Shown: positions 10,358 to 31,899 of the stretch, one piece after another | How the letters are laid out: the number at the start of each line of letters is the position of its first letter | How positions within the stretch are numbered: position 1 is the stretch's first letter | DNA from: Agelas oroides | Taxonomy: Eukaryota; Porifera; Demospongiae; Agelasida; Agelasidae | Direction: 5' to 3' | DNA: 64,000 nt | Assembly (NCBI GenBank): GCA_949130485.1 | Contig: OX422187.1 | Coordinates: 10,842,898 to 10,906,897 of the forward strand | Notes under the pieces: model-generated | The model's database searches: none | Seen by the model: only the letters and a program-made list of their open reading frames with translations | What the model was told of the DNA's origin: nothing | Position numbers and translations under genes: made by a program

Positions 10358-13300
10358 ATGGGTTTATGTGTCAGTTGGAAGCTAACAGGCTCCATACTCA
10401 TCCTCAGCTGTTTGGTACCCTGCCTGTATGCTCAAGGTAAGATGAAAGATTAATCATGATAATCAAAGGACAGAGTCAGTAGACCCTATGTGTAGGAACA
10501 GGATTAGCATACCAAGAGTGCATGATGATATCATTTTATTCTGCAACAAAAATGGCATCATTGTGCACTCTTGGCATACACAATTGCATGTAGCCACATT
10601 GGCTACTGTTGTGTTTGCAGATGCTGGTGTTAGGTGTCATGTCGAATGTAAGCAGCACTCTGGTATAATTTGGCTGTTTCTCTGTTTATGTATATATTGT
10701 GTATGAGTTCCATTCAGTTCTTCTAATAAATTTCTAGTTCCTTGTCAAGATGGTGATATCAGATTGCGTGATGGACGAAACTCTGCTGAGGGACGAGTTG
10801 AGATTTGTTTCAACAACCAGTGGGGCACAGTTTGTGATGACCTTTGGGATGCTAGAGATGCTACAGTTGTTTGTTCCCAGCTCGGACTTCCTTCAGAAGG
10901 TAAGATGTAGTGTCAAATAACATTAATAGGTTGCTTAAAATTACAGGTGCTATTCTTGCTGACTCAAGATGATGTATAGCCCAAGGCCCTTGAATTTCTA
11001 GAAATTACTAAGGAATTTTTTGGTTTTCAGGAGCCATTGCTGTGCGTTTTGCAGCATTTGGAGAAGGTATTGGACCTATATACCTAGACAATATGTTCTG
11101 CATGGGAAATGAAACCAGGCTGACTGAATGTCGACATCAAGGCATTGGATCTCATAACTGCTTTCACTTTGAGGATGCAGGAGTGGTGTGCTCAGGTGAG
11201 TATACCATGCAATGCATACCGCACAAGCACACATACATTGTCACACACATTAATCCATGTCAAAGATGAAGTCTATTGCTGACATTTTTTAGATCCTTGC
11301 TCAGAAGGTGATGTCAGACTTCGTAATGCACAAAGCCCTACAGAGGGCAGAGTAGAGATTTGTTTCAACAACCAGTGGGTCACAGTTTGTGATGACTCAT
11401 GGTCAAACAGTGACGGTAATGTGGTCTGCAGACAGCTTGGATTCTCTCCAAATGGTAACATAGAATCATATATTACCAGTACAGTACACATAATTGTGTG
11501 CTTTTGTTAACCTGGTGTTTCGTCAATTGCAGGTGCAATTGTTCATTTCTTAGCTGCCTTTGGTCCGGGACGTGGCCCTATCTTGCTTGATGATGTGCAC
11601 TGCTCTGGCATTGAAAGTCGACCAGTGAACTGTATTAGCGGCAATAGAGTGAACTATCATGACTGCCTTCATTCTGAAGATGCTGGAGTCACTTGCCAGA
11701 GTAAGATATAGCTGGATTGATAATCAACCACCTTACCCTCCACTGAGCTATACTTACTAGAATCTAAGAGTAAACAATACATAAAAAAAATATGTATACT
11801 TCCATTTCTTATTGTACTCCTCCATATAGTTTGTGCAAATGGTGACATTAGGCTTATTGGTGGTGGTGTGAATGATACTGAGGGTCGAGTTGAGATTTGC
11901 TACAATGCAACATGGGGAACAGTGTGTGACAACATGTGGGGGCCCACCAATGCTGACATAGCCTGCAGACAACTGGGATTTTCCTCAACTGGTTTGTCTT
12001 AAGTAATAATATATGCTGATAGCATATGCATATATGCAAACAATAGTCTGGGAACAAAACCAGCTTGTACACTCTCTCTACCAGAACTCAGTACTGAGTC
12101 AGTAGTAGCTTGTTTACACTGGATCCATCACTGTCGTTTTATAGCATGTAAGCTAGTTATATAAAATCACTCTAGCCTTGTACCCAGGAACTCAAAATAA
12201 GGTTGGGACTATTATGCTGCAGTGCAGTAGACCTAGCATCATTCCCAAGCCCTACCCACTGTGAGGTTTTGATCACTTGCTATACACAAACACCTTGGAA
12301 TGGGGCTATTCTCTGGCTACATGCAACTAGATATTGATTGAGAGTCTGCAGAAGCCAGAAAACACAACCCTTGCCTTATGCTGTGCTAAATTACAAAAGC
12401 CAATTTTCCCACAGGAGCAACTGCTTTCTCCTTTGCCTTCTTTGGTCAAGGAACTGGATCCATTTGGCTGGACAATGTAGTGTGTACTGGCAATGAAACG
12501 AGACTGTATGACTGTCAAAACACTGGAATTGGTGTCCACAACTGTAGTCATATTGAAGATGTTGTTATCAAGTGTCAAATTGAATGTAAGTAACAGTCTG
12601 GTCTCAACTGCATCTTGGTTTAGTTATCCTTTAATAGTATACAGTTTTATTGATGTATTTCTAGCTTTTTGTCAAGACAGTGAAGTCAGATTGCGTGATG
12701 GACGAAGCTCTGCTGAGGGACGAGTTGAGATTTGTTTCAACAACCAGTGGGGCACAGTTTGTGATGACTCGTGGGATGGTGCAGATGCTACAGTTGTCTG
12801 TACCCAGCTCGGCCTTCCTTCAGGAGGTAGGCTAGTGTCAAGTAACATCTTAGGTGTGTTCAGTTTATGTTTGCTTGCTGAATACAATTGGACAATGCTG
12901 TTACTACATGCATCGGTTTGGTCAAGGTGATGGACCATGCAGCTACTTGATAGCCTTCTTTTGCCTCCACCCAGGCAGAAGATAGTTGGATGGGGGGTCT
13001 GGGATGAGACAATGCACGGAAAAAAAAAAGAATTTCATTGGATTGCTTGATTAAGACTTGTTTGTTTTCAGAAGCCATTGCTCTGAGTCAGGCAGCATTT
13101 GGACAAGGTGATAGACCCATATATTTGGATGAAGTGGCCTGCATGGGCATTGAATCCAGGCTGACTGACTGCCAACACCTGGGCAATGTATCTCATGACT
13201 GCACTCATTTTGAGGATGCAGGGGTTATCTGCCAAGGTGAGTACACCAACACATGTACATACACAATGTTATTGAAGTGTACATGTTAGTGGCATAAAGA

Positions 13301-16300
13301 GGTCTGACAATACATATCACATTTCTGATTAAGACTTGGGTGGCTACAAGTTACAGAACAAATTTCATTTGTGGTTTGCTGGAGCTTCTAGTCAGTTTGA
13401 GGGAAGCTATGCTGATGATAATAGATCAACTGTTTTCCATGTCTCTGTAAATGTTTTCTTCTTAGAAGAAAGGAGTAGTTTCTATATGCGAGAATACTGT
13501 TCAAGACATTTTACATCATGTCATATATAACATCTGTGGTTGCATGCCTAAATTCAAGACTCAACTTTCAGTATCAAATATACATGTACCATCTGCAAGT
13601 AATACATAATACTAGCTGCATGTGTTGCCACTGCATCCAGCAAATAAACCAATTTAGCAACGGTGAGGTGGACAAGAGCAAATAACATAGGTTTTTTCAC
13701 CATGATGTGTAGGACTGGTCAAAAAATGATACGCTTGTTTCAACTATTGTCTGATCTGTAATTTCATGCTAGTGTCATGCCCAGGTGTTCTCACACATGA
13801 CCCTTTGTGTTATCAGCTAAAAACTAAACTGGCTGTGCAGTACATCAGTGTACATCTCAACTTTAAAAATAACCTAGGCAGAAAATATACATCCAGCAGG
13901 GTTTTTTTGCTTGTTTGTTTGCTTATGAATACAAACTTATGCAATGCACTGGTCTATAAGAGAATAGCTATAATAAAGAGCAACAAAAAAAAAACACAAG
14001 ACAAGGGCTAACAACATTAAACAGGAATGAACACATTTAATTGCATGTTTAAAACAGTTTATCAAAGTGAGGACTGCTTCATCTCTCTGTTGTGGATGAA
14101 ACAAATGTTTGAAATGGTTTGAATAAAGGTCCATCAGTTCATCAGTGCATGTTTGTATATTAATTGGAGTGCTTGGCCTGTGAGGATGTTAACCAGGAGA
14201 CACTACTTTTAAGTTTCCCTCCTAACAGATATGGTGGCTATGCTGTAGATATCAAGAAGTGTTGCATAATCAGAACTTCATCAAACCCTCAAAACAAGCT
14301 TCTACACATTTACCAGTATTTGGGTATGGTTTCTAAACAGTCTGTAGTCTTGCTAGCTGAGAGCATCTCACCAATGTGCATGACAAGTCTTGCACTAAAC
14401 AGCCACTAGCTTCTCTATTATTAACCACAGCATTGTGTATTCGACATATCTATGATCTGTACCAAAGTTAACAGCTATATATGCATATAGAATACACCAT
14501 TCATATTAAAATACACCTGTACGTTATTGCATTACTTTTAAATAGTGCCAGTGGAAAGGTGCAATGAAAGCAGAAATTCTACAGTCCAAATCAGAGAGGA
14601 GATCCATCAGTACGTTCATATGCATTCATACATATACACGTAGGTAGACATACAGTCATGCACAAATTTCTTTTCTTTAATTAGCTTTGGTGGATTTTGT
14701 CGGGCCTACCAAAGTGGATCAACTCTTTGTGATGGTAACATTGGTGAGAATGTCAGTGTCTACATCAGCAGACACGTCAGCTCACAATCAGAACTGACCT
14801 TCAAACTGAATAGATTAATCAACGTTGCATTTGATAGAACTTCTAACCAATGTCGAGATCTGATCCGACGTGTACTGTGCCTCTACTACTACCCACCTTG
14901 TGACTTCAATGGAACACTTACAGCTCCAGTTTCGATATGCCCCAAGGAATGTTTTTATGTTAAAAATGAATGTCTCAAGCTGTGGAACTACCTTGAAATT
15001 TCATTGCTTGAATCTGATGATGGATTCATCAACTGCAGCAATCCAGGACAGAGATTGGATCACCTTCCTCATTGCTGTGTGGATGCTGGAATCACAATGA
15101 ATATTTCAACATCAACTCCAAGTAAGACACAATTACAGTATGTGGTACAGGTTTCAAAATTTGCATGTAAAATTCAGATCACGTACGTACAGAAACTCTG
15201 GGATGACACAAAGCATTATATTTATGTCAGATAAAATGTTGTCATATGATGGACACACAAAGCAAATTCACCAGTATGCTTTTGTTTTACAGTGCCTACA
15301 ACAACTGCAACTGCTGCTCCAGTGCCTACAACTACTTCAGCTCCAGTTGCTGCTGGGGTGACAGTTGCTCTTCTACTCGTGTTCATTGCATTCGTCACTG
15401 TAATGGTTGGTTTACTCTGTGTAAAGAGGCGGAGAAGAATGAAGGCTGCAGATGAGAATCTTACACTTGTAATCTTGTCCAGGTATTGCAGCAGCAATGC
15501 CATTTCTTGTTTTAAAACTAAGTCACTCAGTGGCACCTTTCTGAATCTCCAGTTCTGGTAGTGACATGTTATTGTACCTATAGTCTCTCTTTAAATGATT
15601 GTATGATTATGTATGACATTGTGCAGGGCAAGCACAAATGAGTGCACTGTAGATGTAGATCATGAACCAGCGAAGGAGGCTACTTGTAAAGCACAATTGG
15701 CCATTCCTAGCCACCATTGTAAGTAAGAAACATTGTTGCCCTCTTAATTTTAGTCTTAATTGCTTAAAAACATTAATATACTTCCACTAGTACTTTATTG
15801 CATCATACGGTACATTGGTCTCCATCTTATATATACTTTCACCAGATCCCAAACTTAGAGATTGCACACTTACTCCAGTGATGTCGACACAGATGAGAGA
15901 GCTCACTGGCAAAATGCTGATTCCAAGCAGCAGAATTAGACTGCTGGACACATTAGGGCATGGTAAGATTGCCAAAGAAGCACACTGCCTACCATGTAGA
16001 GCCATATGTACAGGATCATTATGTATATTTTTCTCATCAGGTGAGTTTGGGATTGTGTACAAAGCCCATTTGCTGCCTCAAATGCAACTTGATAGCAAAT
16101 CATCATGCTGTCCCCTGCCTCAGACAGTGGCAGTAAAAACACTGAAAGGTATGATCACCAACATTGTGGATGCATGTTAGTTGATAGCTAAACTCAAGAT
16201 TTATTCCAAATTCAGGATACTTTGGTGGTGAGGAGATTGATAACATTATGTCCGAGAGTATCAAAATGAAGCGCTTTGATCACCCTAATGTTATTAGTCT

Positions 16301-18969
16301 GATTGGGGTGTGCATTGATGCTGGTCCAGCCCCCTACATCATCATGCCCTTCATGGGCAATGGCAGTCTGCTCTCCTACCTGAAGAAACACAGAACTGAA
16401 CTGATGCTTCCAGATACTGCAGATGAAGAGATGGTATGTTTCTAAAGCTGCAATATTAGCTTTATGAATCTGTTCTCTGTGTGTCTCATTTCCAGTTTTC
16501 CATCACAGTATGTTGATATATGGAAAGCTGCATGTGTGGGTTGTGTGTGCATGTGTGCATCATACATGAGTATGCTGTGTGTGTGTATGTTTGCGTGCGT
16601 GTGTGTGTGTATGCGGTGTGTTGAGACTCTGGGACAATCAAGATGTTTTTTTTGTGTGTGTGCTGTATATACATGCCAACCTTTTATAAGGCAAACTGGT
16701 GATGCGCAACTACTAGCTAGCAAGAAGACACTTGATATTATGTTCATCAATTACATCTGTACAGGTGTCTGACATAACTGTTTGGCAGACTTCATTTGTT
16801 AAAGTAGAAAGAAGACATGCACATATTGTTATGTGCACCAACTATGTTTGTCCAGGTGTTTGACATAACAAAGAGGCTGATCAGCATGTGTCTACAGATT
16901 GCAAAGGGGATGGAGTATCTTGCTGAGCAGAAGTTTGTGCACCGTGACCTTGCAGCTAGAAACTGCATGTGAGCTTAAGCTTCCCATACATAGTGCCATA
17001 CTACAAAGCTACTACAAATTGTTATAAGTGAGCAGCATTGAAACACTGCCACAGGCAGCAAGTGGACATGGTCACAAAATTTTGTTTCTGAATGGGTACT
17101 GCTTAACCAGAGTCCTCAATCTATGAAAACTCTTTCACAAATATTTGCAGAAGCCAAACAATCCATCAAAACCTAGTGCTTATTGGTTGATGATTATGCT
17201 GACATAAGATGTGATGATTATGATCACTCGTATCATAGCAAAGATTTTCAAAGGACAGCTGCACAAAGAGACTCAATTTGAAGGAGCCTATACCTTTCAT
17301 ATGGATAAGGCCAGCACCTGACTGCATTTTGTCCTTGAAATAGCATCTCCAGGTCACCCCAGTGCAGCTGCAGATGAGGCCTGGTATTGACCGATATGCG
17401 TCCTGTGCAGTGGGTGACTTAGCATGACATATAGGCCTTTTTTTTATTCAGGAAGATGTGGTTCATTGATTTTTAATATATTATCTTCTTACAGGATAGA
17501 CCTTCATGATGTGATAAAGGTCTCAGATTTTGGCCTGACTGAGGACATCTATGCCAGGAACTACTTCCGGCAGGGAAGGGAGGATGGAGTGGTGAAACTG
17601 CCAGTGAAGTGGATGAGTCCAGAGAGTCTGAATGATGGTGTTTTCACCGAGAAAACTGATGTGGTACAGTCATTATAACATACACATTTGGCAGTTGAAT
17701 GATGTGTTAGTGTTATGTTAGATGCTTGTGGAGCACTTCAGCATTGTGCCTTTTTGGTATCCACAGAGTGCAGTGTTCTGTCATGCTCTGATCACTTGAA
17801 ATCTATTGTCTTCAACTTCACTATTATTTGTGGGTACTAATTTCAGTGCAACTTAAAACTGGATTTTTGAACCTGCAAACATCAAACTGAATGCATACTC
17901 TCTAAATCTGTTGTAGCTACTCTATTATGTCATCTCAGATTATAGTCACTGTTACCATCATATTTTCATTGTACAGTATTTGAAATTTAAAGACTGCCTA
18001 AAAAATTGTCACAAATATAGTAATAGGCTTGATTTTACCTCTCAGATTGCATCAGAAATGATCTCTGAGGACCTAAAATTCTTGATAAGCCCCCTAGACA
18101 ATGCTTTATACAGCTTCTCCCTATCCTAGATAGAACCCTGCTGGGTATATATATAGTAGCTATGTTCTTATATTTACGGAACACACTGACTGGTTTTTGT
18201 CCTTTCACTGTGCCATACAGTGGTCATTTGGGATCACCTGCTGGGAGATCTTCAGTGGTGGTAAAACCCCCTACCCTGGAGCAGACCTTCTCACCCTGGT
18301 CCAGCTACTGGAGAATGGACGGAGACTGGACAAACCTTTAAATGCTGCTTGCTCTGATACTATGTAAGTTTGCAGTGTATTTAGACATTTTCCTGTTTTC
18401 ATTTTAAGTAGCTAATCTGTAAAACATGACCTACAGATCCAGTATGTACTGTACATTCCCATGTTCACTAGTATTATTACAGTCAGTCAAGCACACACAG
18501 GCTTGACCCAATATTTGGTTTTGTCTGTATTTATCATTTTCAATTGCTTCCACACTATAGCCTATACTACCATATGCATAATCTCTACGTATCCATGGAG
18601 GGAGGTATTGATCCCCACGTTTTTTTATTACTTATGTGCAGGTATGATATCATGCTGAAATGTTGGCAGGCCAACGCTGATGAACGACCTCCATTTTCCA
18701 CACTGGTGGTGTTGGTGTCAACAGATCTAGAGCGCCAAGCTGGCTACCTTGAGTTCTCTTTCCCAACAGATGCTTTCTCACCTGAAGACAGCAAAGAGAA
18801 GTGCCTTGCCTCGCCTTCTCCCACGCCACCTTCCCCCACACTACCTTCCCCCACACCACCTTCCCCCACACCACCTTCCCCCACACCACCTTCCCCCACA
18901 CCACCTTCCCCCACACCGCCTTCCCCACCATTGATTGTGGTCACCCAGCCGGACAGTAACATAAATTGA
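10358..18969 (+). CDS. Gene B: SRCR(4)-CRD receptor tyrosine kinase, complete
   Basis: Exons: 10358-10436, 10738-10899, 11031-11195, 11293-11454, 11533-11700, 11830-11991, 12415-12585, 12665-12826, 13072-13236, 14546-14609, 14685-15121, 15293-15482, 15627-15718, 15846-15962, 16041-16148, 16216-16433, 16856-16968, 17495-17663, 18221-18363, 18642-18969. The total is 3375 nt, giving 1124 aa and TGA. The ATG opens a signal peptide ([18 protein letters not shown]...LYAQ). Then come SRCR 1-4 (about residues 28-465), CRD (to about 635), TM near 656-676 followed by KRRRR, and kinase from about 763 ([24 protein letters not shown]), ending in a PSPTP tail with YLEF. It should be a cell-surface receptor kinase. 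Gene A is its closest relative here, sharing CRD, kinase, tail and flank. The frame is unbroken; ligand and exact RTK family are unknown. Confidence 0.92.
10509..10577. mobile_element. Short hairpin element (ACCAAGAG family), copy 1
   Basis: Arms of about 30 bp begin ATACCAAGAGTGCATGATGA and return as GTGCACTCTTGGCAT. It lies in gene B intron 1. A sister copy at 63453-63526 in the TTC29-like gene shares ACCAAGAG, GCA, TGATGA and ATCATTT. No target duplication was resolved. Confidence 0.65.
10738..13236 (+). other. Gene B SRCR array (4 domains, 8 exons)
   Basis: Each domain uses two exons joined and flanked by phase-1 introns. The first half carries [17 protein letters not shown] and VVC-QLG; the second carries GPI-LD, a CxGxE-RL turn, HNC/HDC and EDAGV-C. 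Cysteines fit the six-cysteine group A pattern plus an extra pair (the N-terminal C and the C of VEIC). Sub-types by sequence run b ([13 protein letters not shown]), c ([14 protein letters not shown]), a (CANGD, YNATW), b. Confidence 0.9.
13237..14545. other. Gene B long intron without recognised content
   Basis: The 1309-bp intron lies between the last SRCR exon and the CRD. It holds only short unassigned open stretches and AT-rich sequence; no SRCR half-exon with the VEIC or EDAGV signatures was found. Confidence 0.6.
14546..15121 (+). other. Gene B frizzled/ROR-type CRD exons
   Basis: Exons 14546-14609 and 14685-15121 encode [48 protein letters not shown] and HCC. YPPC is the typical frizzled-CRD core. 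The order and cysteine spacing match gene A. Confidence 0.78.
15846..18969 (+). other. Gene B tyrosine kinase domain and proline-rich tail
   Basis: Starts with [16 protein letters not shown], then [21 protein letters not shown], hinge [61 protein letters not shown]. The tail after AGYLEF holds seven PSPTx repeats (15-bp DNA unit), a plausible SH3-ligand region. All catalytic residues are present. Confidence 0.9.
17166..17480. repeat. Degenerate dispersed intronic repeat
   Basis: The segment around 17350-17480 (GGTCACCCCAG, CCTGGTATTG, CAGTGGGTGAC, AGATGTGGTTCATTGAT) recurs at 37937-38060, 50760-50930 and 62030-62450, some in the opposite orientation. All copies are in introns. This indicates one non-autonomous element family; limits are approximate. 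Confidence 0.5.
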
Positions 18970-19769
18970 AACAACTTTTGAAGTAACATTATGACATACA
19001 CAATGTGTTACATTTGGTAGAGTATATACTCGAAGCTACTAGATAGCTAACATTGTATAGTTTGACCAACTAGTGGTAAACCCTGTACAGTCCCAAAAAC
19101 AATGCAAGATTGAAACTTTACTTTCAAAGAACCTGCACAGGTCTGCATATTGAATACAGTGTTTGAATATCTCAATGTTGTTGTTTTTTTCCTGTTATTA
19201 TGTAATTGGTAATAGGCACCCTGTGATGTCACATTATACTCACATGACTCACATTCTTATTAAGTATAGAGTTATGATGTTAGTTATCTACATCCTGCAA
19301 TAGATGGGTTATTCCACATGTACAATAACCCTCTACATATAGTGAGATACACATACCAGTAGCTACAGTCACATTAGTAACAACAATAGGCACAAGTATA
19401 TGAGTTTGAATGAAGGTCACAGTCACTTACAAGAGCCATGTACGTAGGAGGTACACAGTGTTGATTCTACTGAAATTCATGAGGTCAGGATGCTAAAAGT
19501 GCATTGACCTAAGGAGGAAATGGGAATCCACCTACCTTCATACCTGTCTTATGAATATGGTCTGAAACAATGTTTAATATAATTTGACAGTCAATTTTGT
19601 GCATCATGAACACTGAAATTGTAAACATGTTATTAGTTTGTGGAATACTCTGTGGATTTGGACCAGAGTGCTGGTATTGTTGCTACCTCTCCAAGGCTCA
19701 ATCACTCTAGCTACAACTGCAACCACAATAGCAAATACCTTTTGAACAATGCAGTTACACATCAACTGG
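18970..19769. other. Spacer between genes B and C
   Basis: It begins with the same 3' flank as gene A (CTTTTGAAGTAACATTATGA) and ends with a segment matching 7205-7290 (ACCAGAGTGCTG, CTACCTCTCCAAGGCTCAAT). It holds the gene C 5' region. No ORF is supported. Confidence 0.6.
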
Positions 19770-29769
<10,000 letters not shown>

Positions 29770-30315
29770 TTTTGTACTGTGGGAATGTACATAATTAGTT
29801 ATTGTGGCCTTCTATTTTGTTGTTCATAGCTCTTGAGGCTACAGTATTGTGTGTTTAACATGTGTTTTCTATCGATCTCTGTTTCAACTCCAGCAAGCAA
29901 GGTGAATCAGGTATGAGATCCTGGGTATGAGACTACTTTAATGTCATCTATAGTAATAATTCTATAGTACCAATTCATGTTGGTGAACAAGACAATTAAC
30001 TTGTGTATATAGTAATTGGAAAATAGCAAATTATATCACATTAGTCACATAACATGAATTCTTACCTTCTTGCAACTGTCCATACAATAGTACAACTAAA
30101 ACACCAGTATACACATAATCACAGTACAAACACTGCTTCACCTATATTCCTTAGTTAGCTAGTTAAACCAGAGGAATGGGTTACACAGGAGGTCATGGAC
30201 CTATCTAGTGTGCTTCCCTAAAACAAAAAGAAAGAGCCCATTCCTACATACAGATAACCCAGCTATTATCACACTTTCATATAGTATCCATGAAGTATAT
30301 ATCACATTCAGCTAA
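29770..30315. other. Spacer between gene C and sulfatase pseudogene
   Basis: AT-rich sequence with no supported gene. GTATGAGATCCTGGGTATGAGACTA at 29911-29935 resembles the ends of the TAGYCTCG foldback family. Confidence 0.5.
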
Positions 30316-31743
30316 TTAAGGGAAAATAAATGGTCCCCAATAACCACCATACTTGTCTATTGCTGTTTCACACGATCCTGGCCAGGGTATGCCACGATCT
30401 GGATTGAACCTCCTTTCTTGATACTTGGCCAATTTGGCTCTCATTTCCTTCAGCTTGTCCGGCATCTGAGATGCTAGGTTCACACGCTCCTCTGGATCTT
30501 GCTTGATGTTGTACAGGCACCCAGTGTCCCCACAGTACTCCACAGCACCAATGCCTCCATGTGGGTTTGTCATATTGGGATAGTGGGGTCCAGTCCAGCC
30601 AGCTTGGTCTGCAAGACCTACTATTATCTTATAGTCACCACTTATGAGAGTGTTGTCATTTGCTGGAATATCTACTCGAGGAGAGGTTGAATTCTGGCCA
30701 GATATGAGGGGCCACATATTCATACTGTCAATTGGTGGAAGATTAGCTTTTGCTGCTCTTTCATCTGTTGGATCAACACCAGCTAAGGCACAGAACGTTG
30801 CATACCAATCAGCACCATGAATATATCCATCCGTCTTTTACCTCGCATGTTCTCAGGAAGGAAACCAACTGACACAAAAGCATTCACTCGAATTCCTCCC
30901 TGCCAGCTACTGACTTTGCCTCCCTTAAGTGGGTAGTTGTTGGCTCCTCCACCTGGATATATTGGTCCGCCATTATCACTGCTGGTTACAAACAAGAGAT
31001 TGTCCCAGAGGCCACGTTTTTTGAGTGCATTTGTTAAGTTACCAACAACTCCATCCAGGAAGGTCACCATTGCGTGGTAGTACTGGTGATCATGATCATC
31101 AATGAAGCTAAACATGTTCAGGTAGCTCTCAGGAACTTCTAGTGGTGTATGAGCAATGTAAGGAGCATAGTATAGGAAAAGTGGTTTGGAGGGATCATGG
31201 TTGTTAACAATATCAAGATGTTTCACAAACAATGCTTCTTTGTAGCCTGTTCCATTTTCTCCCTTTGCTGGGGAATCAGTCTCCCACAGGTCCGTAATAT
31301 TTGCATCCAAGTGGCCTATACAGATGCCCACTTTCTCAGTGTAGTAGTCATTGTCATGGTGAAAGTATCCAAATGAAGAGTCGAACCCACGTCCCATGGG
31401 TGTGTGATCTTTTGTGGCCATACCTGCATCCCACTTCCCCACCTGATGGGTCATGTAACCTGCTTCCTTCATTTTTGTTGCAATACCAGTCATATTGCGT
31501 CGGATGGCTGAAAATCCAGATCCTGGGTCTTTTGGGTTGTAGTAGACAGGCGACAAATTGAGGTCATTGACGTGGATGGGTAGCCTACCGCTCATTATAG
31601 CGACGATCGCGACGGAGAACACACCTGATAGATGTAGTGTTGGTCTAGCTCCAATCCCTACTTTACCAGGTTGTCAATATTGGGAGTAACGACCTCATTC
31701 GTCGGAGGATTTCGATGGTAGCCGACGTTTGCCCATCCCCATT
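30316..31743 (-). pseudogene. ARSB-like sulfatase pseudogene (inverted copy)
   Basis: The reverse complement aligns to the intact sulfatase at 31900-33447 from about codon 41 to the end, at high identity (GKWDAG, SDNGGPIYPGG, WGPFIFP). It lacks the N-terminal signal peptide and first metal-binding Asp segment. An in-frame TAG replaces a Gln codon after NLVK, an extra base lies just after the SPSRSSL active-site motif, and one A is lost in the run after NMRGK. So at least two frameshifts, one stop and a missing 5' end are seen. It is head-to-head with the intact copy, about 280 bp apart, forming a large imperfect inverted repeat. Confidence 0.88.
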
Positions 31744-31899
31744 CCTTCGTAGGAGAAATATGCAACTGATCATGAGTCGTAAAACATTCACCGACATTGA
31801 ATAATATTATAACGACCATCATGTGACCCTGAATTTCATTCTACTGGTTAGTAGCCTACAGTACATTGCAGGCATCCATTCCAAAAATAATTCTCTATC

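Noticed and set aside
16464-16772. Cys/Val-rich open frame in gene B intron
   Set aside because: Produced by a TGTG-rich low-complexity stretch between two well-supported kinase exons.
30783-31622. Independent functional minus-strand sulfatase
   Set aside because: The frame starts after the active-site Cys by a chance ATG; the paralogue shows the true N-terminus is lost and frames are broken.
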